The notes below the pieces were generated by a model. The model was not told the DNA's origin, made no database searches, and saw nothing but the letters and a program-made list of their open reading frames with translations. From contig NC_070564.1 of assembly GCF_026914185.1 (NCBI RefSeq), forward strand, positions 1,116,001 through 1,180,000: a stretch of DNA of 64,000 nucleotides, in the 5' to 3' direction. Every line of letters begins with the position of its first letter. Positions within the stretch are counted from its first letter, which is position 1. Shown here in pieces: positions 1-11,169 of this stretch. Position numbers and translations under genes: made by a program. The DNA comes from Puccinia triticina (Eukaryota > Basidiomycota > Pucciniomycetes > Pucciniales > Pucciniaceae).

Positions 1-180
1 TTGACAACTGTATAAAGCCAAGTTGACCAGGAGAGATGCCTCCCAGTCAACAAGGCCATACAACACTGTAAAGCCTTTTCAACCAGGAGGAACCCCTCCC
101 AGTCAACAGCAACATACAACAGCTGTCCTGGAGGGAATTCTCCCCGTCAACAACAACATACAATAGTGATGACCGGTGTG
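1..180. repeat. Degenerate minisatellite, about 55-60 bp unit
   Basis: Three imperfect units lie in tandem. Each has a short inverted pair (GTTGACCAGGAG ... CTCCCAGTCAAC) followed by an ACATACAACA-like spacer, so each unit can form a hairpin. No coding potential is seen. It resembles in style the repeats at 8730-9150, but I see no convincing sequence identity between them. Confidence 0.6.
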
Positions 181-1022
181 GTGAGTGCAATCAACGTGTG
201 CAGCGCATAAAAATAGCCAAAAACTAGCATATCAAACATAGGGGGTTGAGAAATTGACTCCCATAAATTACAAAATTGACTCCCAAATGGAGTTTACGTT
301 GCGCGGACCGCTTCAAGACGTCTCCCCCGGGTCCTCAAGACCAAAATTTGACCCGGGGTTGTTTTGGGAGTTGGAGTTTTGATTCCGCAATCCCAAACGG
401 GAGTTGGGATTTTAATTTGACAGAAAAACCTACAAAATAAAGAAAGGGGGTTAATAAACGTACCCAGTTTTTCCACATCTGTACCTGGTTTTTGTGTACC
501 CCCTTTTCCGCGTACGTACCCGGTTTATTCTACTTATTTCTACGTGACGCAAATAGGCTTAAAATTCATCTAAAATCCTGAAAAGAATTATCATGCATTC
601 AAAATTCCAAAAAAGCAACTTTAAATGATTTAATTAATTTTTTGCATACCCCCTTTTCCCAAGTGTGTACTAAGGGAATATCTTTTTTGTTACATGTACC
701 AGGGTTCCAAAAAATTGAGGGAACATTTAAAAATGCATGTGAAGCTTCCTTTGAAATTTTTGACAGAAAAAATAGGTACGTGGCAGGTATGTGGTGTGCT
801 TAGTAGGAAAATGACTGCTACCTGTATAGCTTTTTTGTTACACATTTAATTAAGAGTCTAAAAATTTCAGAAATGTTTCTATGGTGTTTATTCTGTGCGG
901 CATTAAATTTATAGCAATAGGGTAAAGGCCAAACATGATATATAGTGGGGCCGGGCAGCCTTAATAGGAACAATCTGACCTCAGAACATGAAATATAAGG
1001 GGTGTGTGGTAGTCATATTACC
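181..1022. other. Gene-free AT-rich stretch
   Basis: No supported gene. The stretch has several GTACCC/GTACC-type short repeats (around 455-530 and 645-700). It lies downstream of the integrase end of the minus-strand Ty3 relic, where its 3' LTR would be expected, but I could not find a matching LTR copy in the window. Confidence 0.5.
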
Positions 1023-2425
1023 TTACTGCGCACCCCTCATATCTGATGTTCCCGCGTTATCCTCCGCCGGCAAGGAAATCTCCTCTTCTGAGTCGTCAGA
1101 ATCCGTGGTCTGATCAAACTCTGTAGACCTGCGCGTGTAAAACCGCTTGATGTGAGCCGCAGCCGCCATCCTTTCTAGCAGAGTGCCGTCCAACTCCTCC
1201 AGCTTGTAGCTGCCACAGGGGAATTGAGAAACCACACAATAAGGCCCTTTCCAACAATTAGCAAATAGCTTGCCCCATTGAGACTCCAAACTCCGGTTAT
1301 AGAGAAACACCAAATCACCTTTATGGAGCGCGTCCCGCAAGCAAACCGCGCAACACCAGTCCCAGTAATGCATTGCCTTAGCGCAGCTTTCCCGCAACCG
1401 TTTCGCCGCCTTAGCCACAATGGATTCCTGCCGTAACAACTGTTCTGCCCTTGCCACTAACAAATCATTGGAAGTTTTAACCTTCAACCAGTCTATCACC
1501 AGATAAGTGAGCATCTCAATTTCCACTGGAAGAACCGGTTGGAATCCAAACAACAGCTCATAGGTGGTCAGCCCCGTTCCCCACTTTGTGGAAATTTGGT
1601 CCGCAAACAGCACCACCGGCAGGTATTGCTGCCACTTCCTCCCGTCTTTGCCACATAATTTGGCCAGAGTGTTCTTGATAGGCTGATGACACCGCTTTAT
1701 CATTCCCGCTCCCTCTGGGTAATACTCCGTGACCCGTCCAAACTTAGCTCCACACAACTCAACCATTTTCCGCAAGCTGCCTCAAAACTCTGCACCGCCG
1801 TCTACCGTGATAAGCCGTATACATCCAAAGTGCGCAAACCAATCCTCTTTCATGAACTGCTCGAACTTTGTCTCCGTGAGGTTGACCAGCGGTTAGGCCT
1901 CTACCCATCCCCACAGATTGTCCCTAGCCACAAGTAAGTACTTAAATCTCCCTGCCTTGATGTGCACCGCGTCCAAGGAGATCCGGCTAAACAGGGATTC
2001 CTCTCCTGTGGATTTACCGACTTCTTTCTGCAAGAGCAAACTCCGTGGCTGACAAGCTTCGCAACTCCGTATCCAGTTGTGAACACTCGGTGTAACACCA
2101 GGCCACCAGAACCGCGCCTTAACTCGCCAACGCATCTCCACTTCCCCACAATGAACCAGTTCCTAGTGAAGGCTCCATAGCATTCGTGCTTGATCCTCTT
2201 GTAGCGTCACCACCATTAAATGTATGGGGGGACTCCGCCGCCACAGGTGTCTGCCTTGAAGGAAAAAGCTGGCACATTTTCGCCGTGCCCAGCGCTTCTC
2301 CACCACGCTGGTATTGGGTACTTGATGTGAGACAGATAGTGGACCAACAACCAATACCGCTCCAACTGCCTCAACAGTAACCCCAAATTGTCGCTGTTAG
2401 CCTTCACCAGGTTTGTTTGTTGCAC
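1023..2425 (-). pseudogene. Ty3 integrase remnant
   Basis: Minus-strand fragments. 1893-2149 holds the HHCC zinc-binding part (WIRSCEACQ) and the first catalytic Asp region (ISLDAVHIKAG). 1023-1775 holds the end of the catalytic core (YYPEGAGMIKRCH, where the intact relative has VERGH, so the catalytic Glu of the DDE triad is replaced by Lys) and the C-terminal GPY-type module (WKGPYCVV). The stretch with the second Asp is broken by stops and frameshifts between 1775 and 1893. Not functional. Confidence 0.8.
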
Positions 2426-3110
2426 GTCCAGTATTCTCCACTCAACATCAAGCTTCTCTGAATCCGCAAACCGGTCTTTGCCTTACGCTACCAGAACCCA
2501 CAACAACGCATCTGGAAGAGTGAACGCTTTCCCTGGTACATGAACTACCTCAAAGGAAAACAGCTGTAAGTACGACACCCACCTTGTCATGGGCGTGTTT
2601 GGAAGAGAAGGTGAATTTATCATTGGCGCCAGCGCCTCCGCATTGACTAGCAACTGAAAGAACACTCCCCACAAGATATGCTGCAAACACCGCACTATCT
2701 TGGTAACTCTGCACAACTCCAACATTGGTTGTGAATAGCGCAATTCAACCTCCGTAAACTTTGTAGACTCCTGGCCAATCTTTCCCATCTTCCTCTTGCG
2801 TAAGAACTCCACCAGCTCCAAATTTGCTGGAATCCACTGCTAGAAGGATGCCTCCTTTGTTGTAATCCAACTCCCTCAGGACAATCTTTTCCCCAACCAT
2901 ATCCTTCAGCATCACATGCCTCCATTCTGCATCTGTCCGCGTCAGCTTACGTAGAGGGCTAGCCAATTCCACTAACTTCTTGATGAACATCCACACAAAA
3001 CTACATAACCACAGGAACTGAAGGATATGGAACACCGTGAGCGGAGTTGGCCATTCGAGCACCTTGTTCCGCTTAGGTTCCGCAATTGACCGTTGTGGTG
3101 CTCCATCCCA

Positions 3111-4046
3111 AACCATAAGTAGTATTTTATTATCTTCTTTTACATATATTCATCATTACACTGCCCATTACCCCATAACCCTTCACAAATACCTCATTAT
3201 TATTGCATATTCAGATTCTACGCCTCATTTCACCTACAGTCACTCATACATAGTACCCCTTTATTTTCAATGGTTCAATAGTTTAGAGGATATAAGACTT
3301 ACAGAAAACCTACAGTCTTCATTAGTTACAATACCCATTTCATTAGTAACTTGCTTGAATCATTACATCACATTCTCTTTACAGATACTTTCTCACATAC
3401 TAAACCCTTTACATACATTACTCATTATGTACTGTGGCTATTGTACACATTACATCATTGGATCTGGGCTTTCCTCTTTCAGTAGTGCTCATCATTACAA
3501 GTTGTTACTATGTTCACATCATCTTCCCCATTTGTACAGTCCTTTCTTCCCATAGCCAGAACCCTTCCCCATTTGTACAGTCTATATTCCCATAGCCAGA
3601 ATTCCTCATTGTCTGTGCTCATCCCTCCTTCATATAAGAACTTTCCTTCCCCCCTCACTTGTACCCCAGCAGAGCAGAGAATATATGGAGAGATTATATA
3701 AAAAAATTATAGTAGAAATCACTCATCACCTTTTGATCATTGATACCATTCAAGTTGCTCCTGGATCCATTGCTATTGAACCTTTGTCATTGCATTCCCC
3801 TCTATCATCACTGCTCCAACCCTCTCACCCTCAGTAGTCAGTAGTCAAGCTCATAGTACTAGCTCCTGAGATCAAGTAGAAATAAGCCACACATTTTTCT
3901 TCTTTTTTCTTAGTGTTACTCTCATCCCCTCAGCATTATTCAGGAAGGCAGCCTCATCAGCACCCTTGCATAGCTTACATTAGTACTAGTTTTGCTATCC
4001 ATTCCCCTTCCAAGCTCTATTCTCCCCTTTGAGTAGTTCCACACCA
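3111..4046. mobile_element. 936-bp insertion with 9-bp target duplication
   Basis: The 9-mer TCCATCCCA occurs at 3102-3110 and again at 4047-4055, exactly flanking this block, which interrupts the RT/RNase H remnant. The ends are AACCATAAG and TTCCACACCA, with no clear terminal inverted repeat. No transposase is encoded. A 9-bp duplication is typical of Mutator-like elements, so a MULE without obvious TIRs is one possibility; a damaged solo LTR is another. Confidence 0.7.
3527..3607. repeat. 41-bp direct tandem duplication
   Basis: Two adjacent copies of about 41 bp, each starting CCCCATTTGTACAGTC and ending in CCCATAGCCAGAA-type sequence (3527-3567 and 3568-3607). They lie inside the 936-bp insertion. 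Confidence 0.75.
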
Positions 4047-4789
4047 TCCATCCCATGAGACTTTGTGCCCTAGCACCTCCAATACCGGAACAAAAACCGC
4101 AAAATCTTTACCGCATACCGTCAAACCCGCTTCCTCAATCCAGAACAGCACTTGCTCTAGCCCCACCGTGTATTCCCAGATAAAACGCCAAATGTTAGGA
4201 TTCTCCGCCAAAGTAGCTTCGCTGTAGTCAGTAGTTGGACCCTTGATTGCTGCATCATCAATAAAAATCTGCACCATGTGCGGCAGATCATCCTGTAGGA
4301 TCCAGGCCATCTGTTCTTGATATACCGCCACGGAATTAGTTGCTCCCTGCGGGAGCCGAGTAAGCTGTAGCCTCCCAAGCTGAGTCTCAAACGCCATCAG
4401 CGGTTGCAAATCCAGATGAAGTTCCCGCTGGTTGTATCCGCCCATGACATCCACTAGTCTGTAGCACACTCACCCCGCCATGGTATCAATGAGCTCCTCA
4501 ATCCATGGAGGGAGTCCTACATCCCGTATTGTCACCAAATTAAGCCGCTGTAGGTCATGCACTATCTGCAGACTCTTCTTGTCCTGCTTAATCACTGCAA
4601 AGATTGGACTTGAGTAACTGGAACACAACTGCTCATAAAGGCCTGTTCTCAACGTTTCCCGCACTAGTTCTGTCACCTCTCCGTGTATTGCCTCTGGAAT
4701 AGGAATAGGCTTGATCTGCCAGGGTTCATGCAGAACCATAGATATCTGGTACGGGTCTCCAATGGTCCTCTTCAGCAAACCCCGCTCTT

Positions 4790-5279
4790 CTGGTACAAGA
4801 ACCCTGGCGGGCCAAAGTTAAGAATCTCCAAGCGCTCTGTAGGCGCGAACCGCAGGGGTACTCAATGGAGCGGTGTTTCATAAGGATTCCTTTCTCCACT
4901 TGATTCTCCGCAACGGCGGATTCAAATCCTGTGGGATGGTCACGTTCCTTGGGCGCACCTTCTTTGCCACCGGCTTATACCGCCCGCCATTCACCCGTGT
5001 TAGCCGCGCCGCTCCGCCTTTCCCAATCCTCTCATAGAACAATCACTTCCTCCAACAGGTGATACTCTTACTTGTACAAGAACCCCGGAGGGCAGAAGTT
5101 AAGACTCTCCAAGCGCTCTGTAGGCGCGAACTGCGGGGGTACTCGATGGAGTGGTGTTCCATAAGGATCCCTTGCTCCACTTGATTCTCCGCAAAGGCGG
5201 ATTCAACTCCTGTGGCATGGCCACGTTCCTTGGCCGCACCTTCTTCGCCACCGGCTTATACCGCTCGCCATTCACCCGT
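4790..5279 (-). repeat. 281-bp tandem duplication in Ty3 relic
   Basis: The block from 4790 (GGTACAAGAACCCTGG-like) recurs from 5071 with roughly 90 percent identity by eye. It codes on the minus strand for the N-terminal part of pol (YKPVAKKVRPRNVAMPQ), matching YKPVSRKIKPVNQAMPQ of the intact element. The second copy is interrupted at 5280 by a MITE and resumes at 5521. Confidence 0.75.
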
Positions 5280-5517
5280 GTGTAAGGGTTCCGTGAACCC
5301 TCACTGGAAGGATCGGAGGGACGGAGGGCCAAAGGCCAGAAGTCTGTAAAAAAGAATGTAATTTCCTGAGATCGGCCGATGAAAGGAGGAGAAGGGTGAA
5401 GAAGAGAAAGTGAGAGAAGTCAAGTACAACAACTTAAATAGAAATCCAACTATGTAAATGAATATGCATATGTGAATCTAACTTAGTTCTGTCTCAGTAA
5501 GGGTGAAACCCTTACAC
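5280..5517. mobile_element. 238-bp MITE, TIR GTGTAAGGGTT, TSD CGT
   Basis: The left end GTGTAAGGGTT and the right end AACCCTTACAC are perfect inverted repeats of 11 bp. The uninterrupted first copy of the surrounding duplication reads CACCCGTGTTAGCC. Here the same sequence is split with CGT repeated on each side (5277-5279 and 5518-5520). No ORF. The superfamily is uncertain; a 3-bp duplication fits CACTA or Harbinger-type elements. Confidence 0.8.
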
Positions 5518-5591
5518 CGTGTTAGCCGCGCCGCTCTGCCTTTCCCGATCTCCCTGGATAAGAGCAATCCTGGACGGAAAGGTTGTCTTTT

Positions 5592-5840
5592 GCTCACAAC
5601 TGTGTCACTAAGGTAGGTTTTTGTAGACAACCGACTGAGAGATGCACACAATGGAGTACTTACTTCTACTCCACTTGCTTCCGCCCCGCGTTGTTCACTT
5701 TCTCCACCTGCCATTGCCCCACCATGATACCATAAAACGCCACACGTAGGCCCTATTGCACATTCTCGGCTCACCACAGTGGTGCTGTGGTAGTGTTTTG
5801 ATCCTTCCACACTCAGAGATGCACACATTGGAATGCTTAC
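5592..5840 (-). repeat. Two copies of the GTAAGT-GTGAGC motif in Ty3 relic
   Basis: On the minus strand GTAAGC at 5840-5835 is followed 66 bp later by GTGAGCC at 5774-5768. GTAAGT at 5663-5658 is again followed 66 bp later by GTGAGC at 5597-5592. Both copies contain TGTGCATCTCT between the two boxes. The same motif is found four times in the young Ty3 element. Confidence 0.7.
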
Positions 5841-5950
5841 TTTCACACTTGGTGGCCTCGCCTTCCCATTGCCAATTCCCTCTTGCTTCTTAGTTGTTGA
5901 CTGTCTGCACTGAGCCAAAGCTGTCCCAGTGTGGAGTACTTGGCCAACAT

Positions 5951-6981
5951 CTAAAAACCCTCTGCCAGAGGCTCGTGGCATTCACAACGCCGTTTGTCCT
6001 CCGCAGAAGTCATCCATTCTCCGCTTTGAGGTTGGAAGATGGTTGTCTCGTACTGATTCCCTTCTGCATCCTTGACCATCATCACCTCCTCACTCTGCCG
6101 CGGGCAGAACCGGAGTTGCGTTTTGAAAGCAAACAGAAAATGACGGCCCAGAATGACCTCCTTTGAGGGGACGGCTAACCCTAGCCACCTCCACCATCTC
6201 ATTCTACCACGCACATGGAGCCACCCATGGTACAGATGCTGATTTCTGTCTTTCTTTGTGTTAACTCTGCCGCTTGTGCCAACTCCCCCGGTCTGATGTT
6301 AATCATCAACACTGTATCAATCATTGCCCATGCAGTCTGCCCACTGATATTCATGTTGATATACCCAAGTGGACAAGACACCAAGTGTGTTGGGAGCAGG
6401 TCCAGCTCATTAAAGCGCCCCACCACTCCCGCTGTCTTAACATCCGCTGCCGCCTCCTGAGCCACCTGCGGCTTCTCCTTATCCAGAGAGCTGTCCTGAA
6501 GAATTGTGATAAGCTGCTCTGCCATCATCGGAGATATGGCCGCTAAATCTTGTAAAGTCAGAGAGACAGAATTTTCACTTCCCAGCGCCCATCTAGCTAT
6601 CTCCGCCGCTTTCCGCTGTCCCAGTGCCGGGGGAGCCTTCCTGGGAGTCTCCTTGGGTTTGGGTTTATACGGAATTGGATCTAGATCCATCTTCTCCAGT
6701 TGCTTGCCCAAAAATACCTCACCAGTCTTTACAGAACGCACTTCTTGTGTCACTGTTGGGGGTTTCCACACCTTTCCACCAAGCAAAGTGCCCATATTTG
6801 TCTTGGCTACCATTTCCTTGCCCTTAGCGGATCCCTGGTTATCCCCACATACCACGTCTCTAGGGATTCCCCCTTCCACTGGGTAATGGTCGGGCCAGTA
6901 GAAAGTCCAACCCCAACACCGCACTTTGCCCGCTTCTTGGTCCACAATAAAGTCCGTGCAACTGTTACACATGTGAACCAT
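5951..6981 (-). pseudogene. Ty3 aspartic protease remnant
   Basis: Minus-strand peptides match the protease of the intact relative: VSCPLGYINMNISGQ (intact: YSCPLGYLNCSVGEG), then IDTVLMINI where the intact protein has VDSGSQLNL, so the catalytic D-S/T-G triplet is destroyed. ILGRHFLFAFKTQLRF follows in another frame (intact: ILGRPFLMDFRAALMF). Non-functional. Confidence 0.75.
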
Positions 6982-7113
6982 CTATTTACAGTAGTCACAC
7001 ACCAGCGGTCCCTGCTTGAATGCAGCAGGCCCTGAGCTGCTCCAGCTGAAGCCTGAGTTGTAGGTTTAGGAGCCACTGCCGCCTCCTTAGGTTGGGCCGG
7101 CTGCCGCTTACCA

Positions 7114-7858
7114 ATAATGGGCCTATACTATACTCTACTATAACCAGGCCTTTCTGTTATTTTATAGGTCTGGTTGTACCACCCTATACTAATAACTGTA
7201 CTAGTATTGACTCTTGCTGAAATTGGCCCGTATAGTATTTTGTGGGTTTTCTCTGTAACAAAAAATACAGGTATAGTAACATTTTTTGCCCCTGGTTACC
7301 ACGATAACGCACTTAAACAGGTGTAAGCATAAGGCAATGAGATGTGGGCTCCTGATGATTGTACAGGCAAACCATGCCACCTACCTGGTCCTTGCGGCAA
7401 TAGCAAGGGCTTATTTAGGAACACCAGGTAGGTCTTTTTCTGTTGAGAGATTGTTCTCTGTGGCTGGAGACGTGTGTGGCTCCATACGTGGTTGGCTGTT
7501 CCTTTCAACTACTTCAAAATCCTTTAGCAGCCTTATGTGGCTTTGTGAGGATTTTTCCCTCTCAGGGGACTTTGCTGAGGCCGGAAAGGCTTTGGGTGCT
7601 CTGATCCCCAAGCCCAAGAAATAGATAGATTTTCATCCCTACTGAGTAGTGGTACTGGCCACATCTGGCCAGTATGGTATTGAGATATTTCTTTTTCTTC
7701 CTTCATTTGGATATAGTATTTTCAAAAAAAAAAATTCTCATGTAATTGGATATAGTATTAAAAATTCATTACGGAAAATGGAAAGAACAGTACCGTTATT
7801 GGACCAAAAAAAATACAATAACTATACTATACCAATATCTGTATAGTAAAGGCCCATT
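7114..7858 (+). mobile_element. Truncated hAT-type DNA transposon
   Basis: Inverted ends AATGGGCCTATACTATAC (from 7116) and its near-complement ending at 7858 match at 17 of 18 positions, with further TATAGTATAG subterminal repeats. The element lies inside the gag remnant. A duplicated GCTGCC(G)CTTACCA of 13-14 bp flanks it (7100-7113 and 7859-7871), longer than the usual 8-bp hAT duplication. It keeps only the 3' part of a transposase gene. Confidence 0.8.
7286..7624 (+). pseudogene. hAT transposase C-terminal dimerisation fragment
   Basis: The frame carries SFSVERLFSVAGDVCGSIRG, the classic hAT C-terminal dimerisation signature (SVERxFSxAG...R). Only about 110 residues are open. The RNase H-like catalytic core and the BED finger are missing, so this is a deletion derivative. 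It sits within TIRs at 7116 and 7858. Confidence 0.8.
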
Positions 7859-8057
7859 GCTGCCCTTACCAGCCATCTTTTGCATGAACAACTGAAGCTC
7901 CTTAAGTGTGTCAGCCAACTTGCTAATTTCCTTCAACACCGGAATTGCCGCCTGTGCCAGAGCCAAATTCAAAGCCAAAGTTGTAGACGGGTATACCCCC
8001 ACACTATTGTCCATCAGCTCCATCACTAACTCCTCTTTTATCACCATGCGCATGTCC

Positions 8058-9328
8058 CACCAGGGGGGAATGTGTGGCACTTTCTATAGAGTGCCATACT
8101 ATGATTTCTTTCTGTAACTTTCACAGAAGTCAACTGGTTGTTCATGTGTAAATCAAGCCTGACTAATGTTCATCTGCTTTTGAACTCATGCTTATGTCTT
8201 CTCTAACCAATAAATTAGCTACCAGGAAATTATGTGGCAGATTTGATTTCAATTGAACCAACCAAAATCCTAGAAGATAGGAGAGGAAAGGGAAAAAGTA
8301 TTCAATGTACATCAACAACACAAACAATTTATTTCATTCTCCCGTACGCCCTCAATCTGGTTTTTTAAGCCACAAATTGTTTTGTGAAGATCACATTTCC
8401 CCTTGACTAAGCAGTTAACGCAACCACCATGAACTTCTTCATTTCACGGGGAAAAACAAGTTCATTATGTGTGGAATCAGGAGAGCATCCAAGCATTTTC
8501 TTTCTCATCTTCATTATATTCAAAGAGAAAGAGGACTACCTCACATGTTTTTCTGAAGTCCAGAAAGATTTGGAAATGACAGAAGGAGAAGTCACCAGGG
8601 GAGAATTTGTGGCACTCTCTAGAGAGTTCCAGACCATATTTTTATTCTGGAACCCTGTCTGATATCATCTGTTGAAGCATGTTTGATTTGGGTTTCAAAT
8701 AATTTGCTTTTATGTTCAACTCAGGAGGCTGAACTTTGATCCACTCCATGGTGGTCATGCTGCTAATTGGGTTGAGGGTACATCCACTCAATGGTGGGTA
8801 TACATTGGGATCTTACCCTGACCGTTGTGCCTAGCCATCAAGTAGGGAAGCCCTATACTGAATGAATGGGGATCACAGACATCAAATGGAGACACCCTCC
8901 CCTAAATGACTGTTGGATGGTGATTGAGTAGAGGGTGTTGCCACTCAATGACCAAATATAAATCACTAGTCATTGAGTGGAGAGACATCACCCAGCCCAT
9001 GACCAGTTGTCACGGCCATGGAGTGGAGGGATTCTCCACTTGATAACTGGTGTTTACTGGCCATCATGTGGAGGTATTCTGCACTCAATGACCGGTGTGT
9101 AAAGGCCATCAGGTGGAGACACCCTCCACTTGATTACATTTCACTAGGCTGGGAAAATCTCATCTCAACAACCAGTAATAAGTTTTTTTCAGTGAGCCAG
9201 GCCTTCCCCTGATTGAATCACAGGACGTACTGTCCATTGCAATGTGAAATTCCTGACTCAATGGAAAGTACATACTGACCATCCTGGTCTGGAACTCTCT
9301 GGAGAGTGCCACACATTCCCCCCTGGTG
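8058..9328. mobile_element. CACTA-like non-autonomous element, 1271 bp
   Basis: Perfect terminal inverted repeats of at least 23 bp begin CACCAGGGGGGAATGTG at 8058 and end in the complement at 9328, flanked by TCC on each side (8055-8057, 9329-9331). CAC-type ends with a 3-bp duplication fit the CACTA/CMC superfamily. A third, direct copy of the terminus lies inside at 8598-8640 with the palindromic CTCTCTAGAGAGTT core. No transposase is present. Confidence 0.8.
8730..9150. repeat. Degenerate minisatellite inside the CACTA-like element
   Basis: Imperfect units of about 50-57 bp repeat the phrases GGCCATCAAGTGGAG, CTCCACTTGAT and CTCAATGACCGG. Within a unit the halves (ATCAGGTGGAG / CTCCACTTGAT) are inverted, so the array can fold into serial hairpins. 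Confidence 0.6.
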
Positions 9329-10236
9329 TCCCTGCGCTTTGGAAGCACAATTCTTGACCCTCCTTCCCGGGTCTTACCGATCTTCCCAGTCTTTTTCACC
9401 CTCTGCAACACCTTCTCACTCAACGCCCAGTCAAGACAACACAAAAAAGCCCGCTTGACTGAGGACAGGTCCTCTGTAACCACCTGGTTCTGCTGAAGGT
9501 ATCAAAGTCCGTCGTGTATGCCAAATACTCCGCTTGAGTCCGTACACCTCCTTTCTTGGCCATGCTGTCTGCCACCTTTTCTAGGTCCGCTTCCCAATAC
9601 CACGGACCCTGGTCTCTCCAGCCGCAGCTTAAGCCAATGCCTCTTGACAAAGCCTTCCATTTCCTCCACCCAAAAGGTTCCTATTCCTCCACTCGCATAA
9701 CCAGCTGACGTTGTCTGCATCCTTCCTCTTCCACACCTGTCAAACTCCGCATGCATCACTTCCCAGCCTAGCACATCTCCTACTCTTGTTCTCCCGCACC
9801 CTCTGACTAGCCTCCAACCCCAGTCTCTACCTGGCGTGTCCGCCCCAACATCATCCACTTCTGCTGCCATTTGGCACTATTCAATCCGTCCATGAGTCCC
9901 ACCAAAGTCCTCCTCCGACTGTTCCGCTAAATCTGCTTGTTCAAAGTGTGGCTCAAACCCCGGTTCCCCCGTCCCCGTGACAAGTCCCCGATTCCGCAGC
10001 TCCCCGCTTGCCAACTTTCCATGTGCTTTTCTCAGCTGTACATTCAAGGTTCCACTCAGTCTACATATCAGAGGCATAAGCACACATGCTTATCCCCATT
10101 GTTTGGATATGTAGACTGAGAATTTGCTCTGTTGAGTTGTCTGTTAGTCTGCTACCATGATGTATCACCACAGTATGGAGGGCTGTTGGATTGACCCATG
10201 AGCACTACCAACCAACCACCCAGCTGGCAGCCACAA

Positions 10237-10322
10237 GCGTCTGTAGCCTAGTTGGTAAAGGCAGCACTCTAGTATGTGTCTCAGCATAGCTGAGGTTGTG
10301 AGTTTGACTCTCACCAGACACA
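10237..10322 (+). tRNA. tRNA-like sequence, probably not functional
   Basis: An A-box match (TAGCCTAGTTGG) forms a D-arm GCC/GGC. A long variable hairpin CTCAGC-ATA-GCTGAG suggests a class II (Leu/Ser) tRNA. The T-arm is GTGAG-TTTGACT-CTCAC, and the acceptor GCGTCTG/CAGACAC pairs 6 of 7. The anticodon arm pairs poorly and no sensible anticodon can be assigned. It is a pseudogene or SINE head rather than a working tRNA. Confidence 0.3.
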
Positions 10323-10714
10323 TCTTCATTTTACAGTCTCTACATGCTCAGCCGCCCCACTGCATTCCCGCATGTGCTGCGTTGAGCAAACATTCTACGC
10401 CGCTAGCCCGATATAAATTGCCACAACGTTGGAAGGGTCCCCAATGTTGCACCAAGGTTGTGTAGACCAAAAATTGACCCGGGAACATATTGGTAGTCAG
10501 AAGTCAAAAATGAAAATACAGAAAGGTGGTCAGATATGTAATTTTTGCAAAAATGGCAAAAAATCATAACTCCTCACTGCAGCGCCCAAGCCCCACCAAA
10601 ATTTTAAAGAGGGCAGAAACCCCTCTCAAGAGCACATGGTGAACTGCATGGCATTATCATACCCCAGAAATGGGGTGTGCTACATTTCTGGGGTGTGCTA
10701 GGCATTATCTCACC

Positions 10715-11034
10715 CCAGAAATAGAGTGTGCTACTTTGCGTGCATTGTGGCAGATGTCCTACTAAGGAACACCACCAAAACCATAGCCACGGTGCCTCAA
10801 AGGGTCCCAAATTTTTACAGTGCACAGATTAAGCTCTAAAAACAATATGATGAGCTTCATGGCATAGGTGCACCCCAGGAATGGCGTGTGCTACTGTGCG
10901 TGCATTGTGGCAGGTGTCCTACTAAGGAACACCACCAAAACCATAGCCACGGTGCCTCAAAGGGTCCCAAATTTTTACAGTGCACAGATTAAGCTCTGAA
11001 AACAATATGATGAGCTGCATGGCGGCTGATACCT
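10715..11034. repeat. 160-bp tandem duplication
   Basis: The segment with TGCGTGCATTGTGGCAG and ACCATAGCCACGGTGCCTC occurs twice with a 160-bp period (10731 and 10891) at about 95 percent identity by eye. A shorter partial unit with CACCCCAGAAATGGGGTGTG precedes it. No coding function. Confidence 0.75.
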
Positions 11035-11169
11035 GGGTACCCAAAATGGGTGCGGGTACCCGCCTGAAAAATCCCAAAATCTTGACACCACCCGTGAGTG
11101 CTGACACTTTTTGAAGCAAAGGGACAGGATGTATCCTATCTTACATAAGGAATCCTGACAAGTCGTCAG

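Larger units (their letters stand above)
2483..4778 (-). pseudogene. Ty3 reverse transcriptase and RNase H remnant
   Basis: Minus-strand RT pieces: 4470-4778 carries fingers motifs (YSSPIFAVIK, IVHDLQRLN) and 4017-4469 carries LTRLPQGATNSVAVYQ and the active-site box IFIDDAAIKG. The palm/thumb and RNase H continue at 2483-3116 (LLAVDSSKFGAGGVLTQ, then VHVPGKAFTLPDAL). The coding sequence is cut by the insertion at 3111-4046. On both sides the peptide runs through a shared WDG triplet, because the 9-bp target duplication encodes it. Many additional stops are present. Confidence 0.85.
1023..10083 (-). mobile_element. Decayed Ty3/Gypsy retrotransposon relic
   Basis: Read on the minus strand from about 10083 down to 1023, short broken frames give gag, protease, reverse transcriptase, RNase H and integrase in Ty3/Gypsy order. 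Each piece aligns by eye to the younger element at 23599-31829 (for example LPQGATNSVAVYQ in RT and YYPEGAGMI in integrase), so both belong to one lineage. Stops, frameshifts, a tandem duplication and at least four nested insertions (3111-4046, 5280-5517, 7114-7858, 8058-9328) show it has been dead for a long time. LTRs were not recognised. Confidence 0.85.
7859..10083 (-). pseudogene. Ty3 gag remnant, split by a DNA transposon
   Basis: Two minus-strand blocks are recognisable on either side of the CACTA-like element at 8058-9328. About 9332-9870 contains DLEKVADSMAKKGGVRTQAE, matching DLTSLVEEWAAKGGVASAVD of the intact gag. 7859-8057 continues with MRMVIKEELVMELMDNS. The start lies near 10083 but is too degraded to fix. 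The peptide flows from one side of the insertion to the other once the element and one TCC are removed. Confidence 0.7.
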
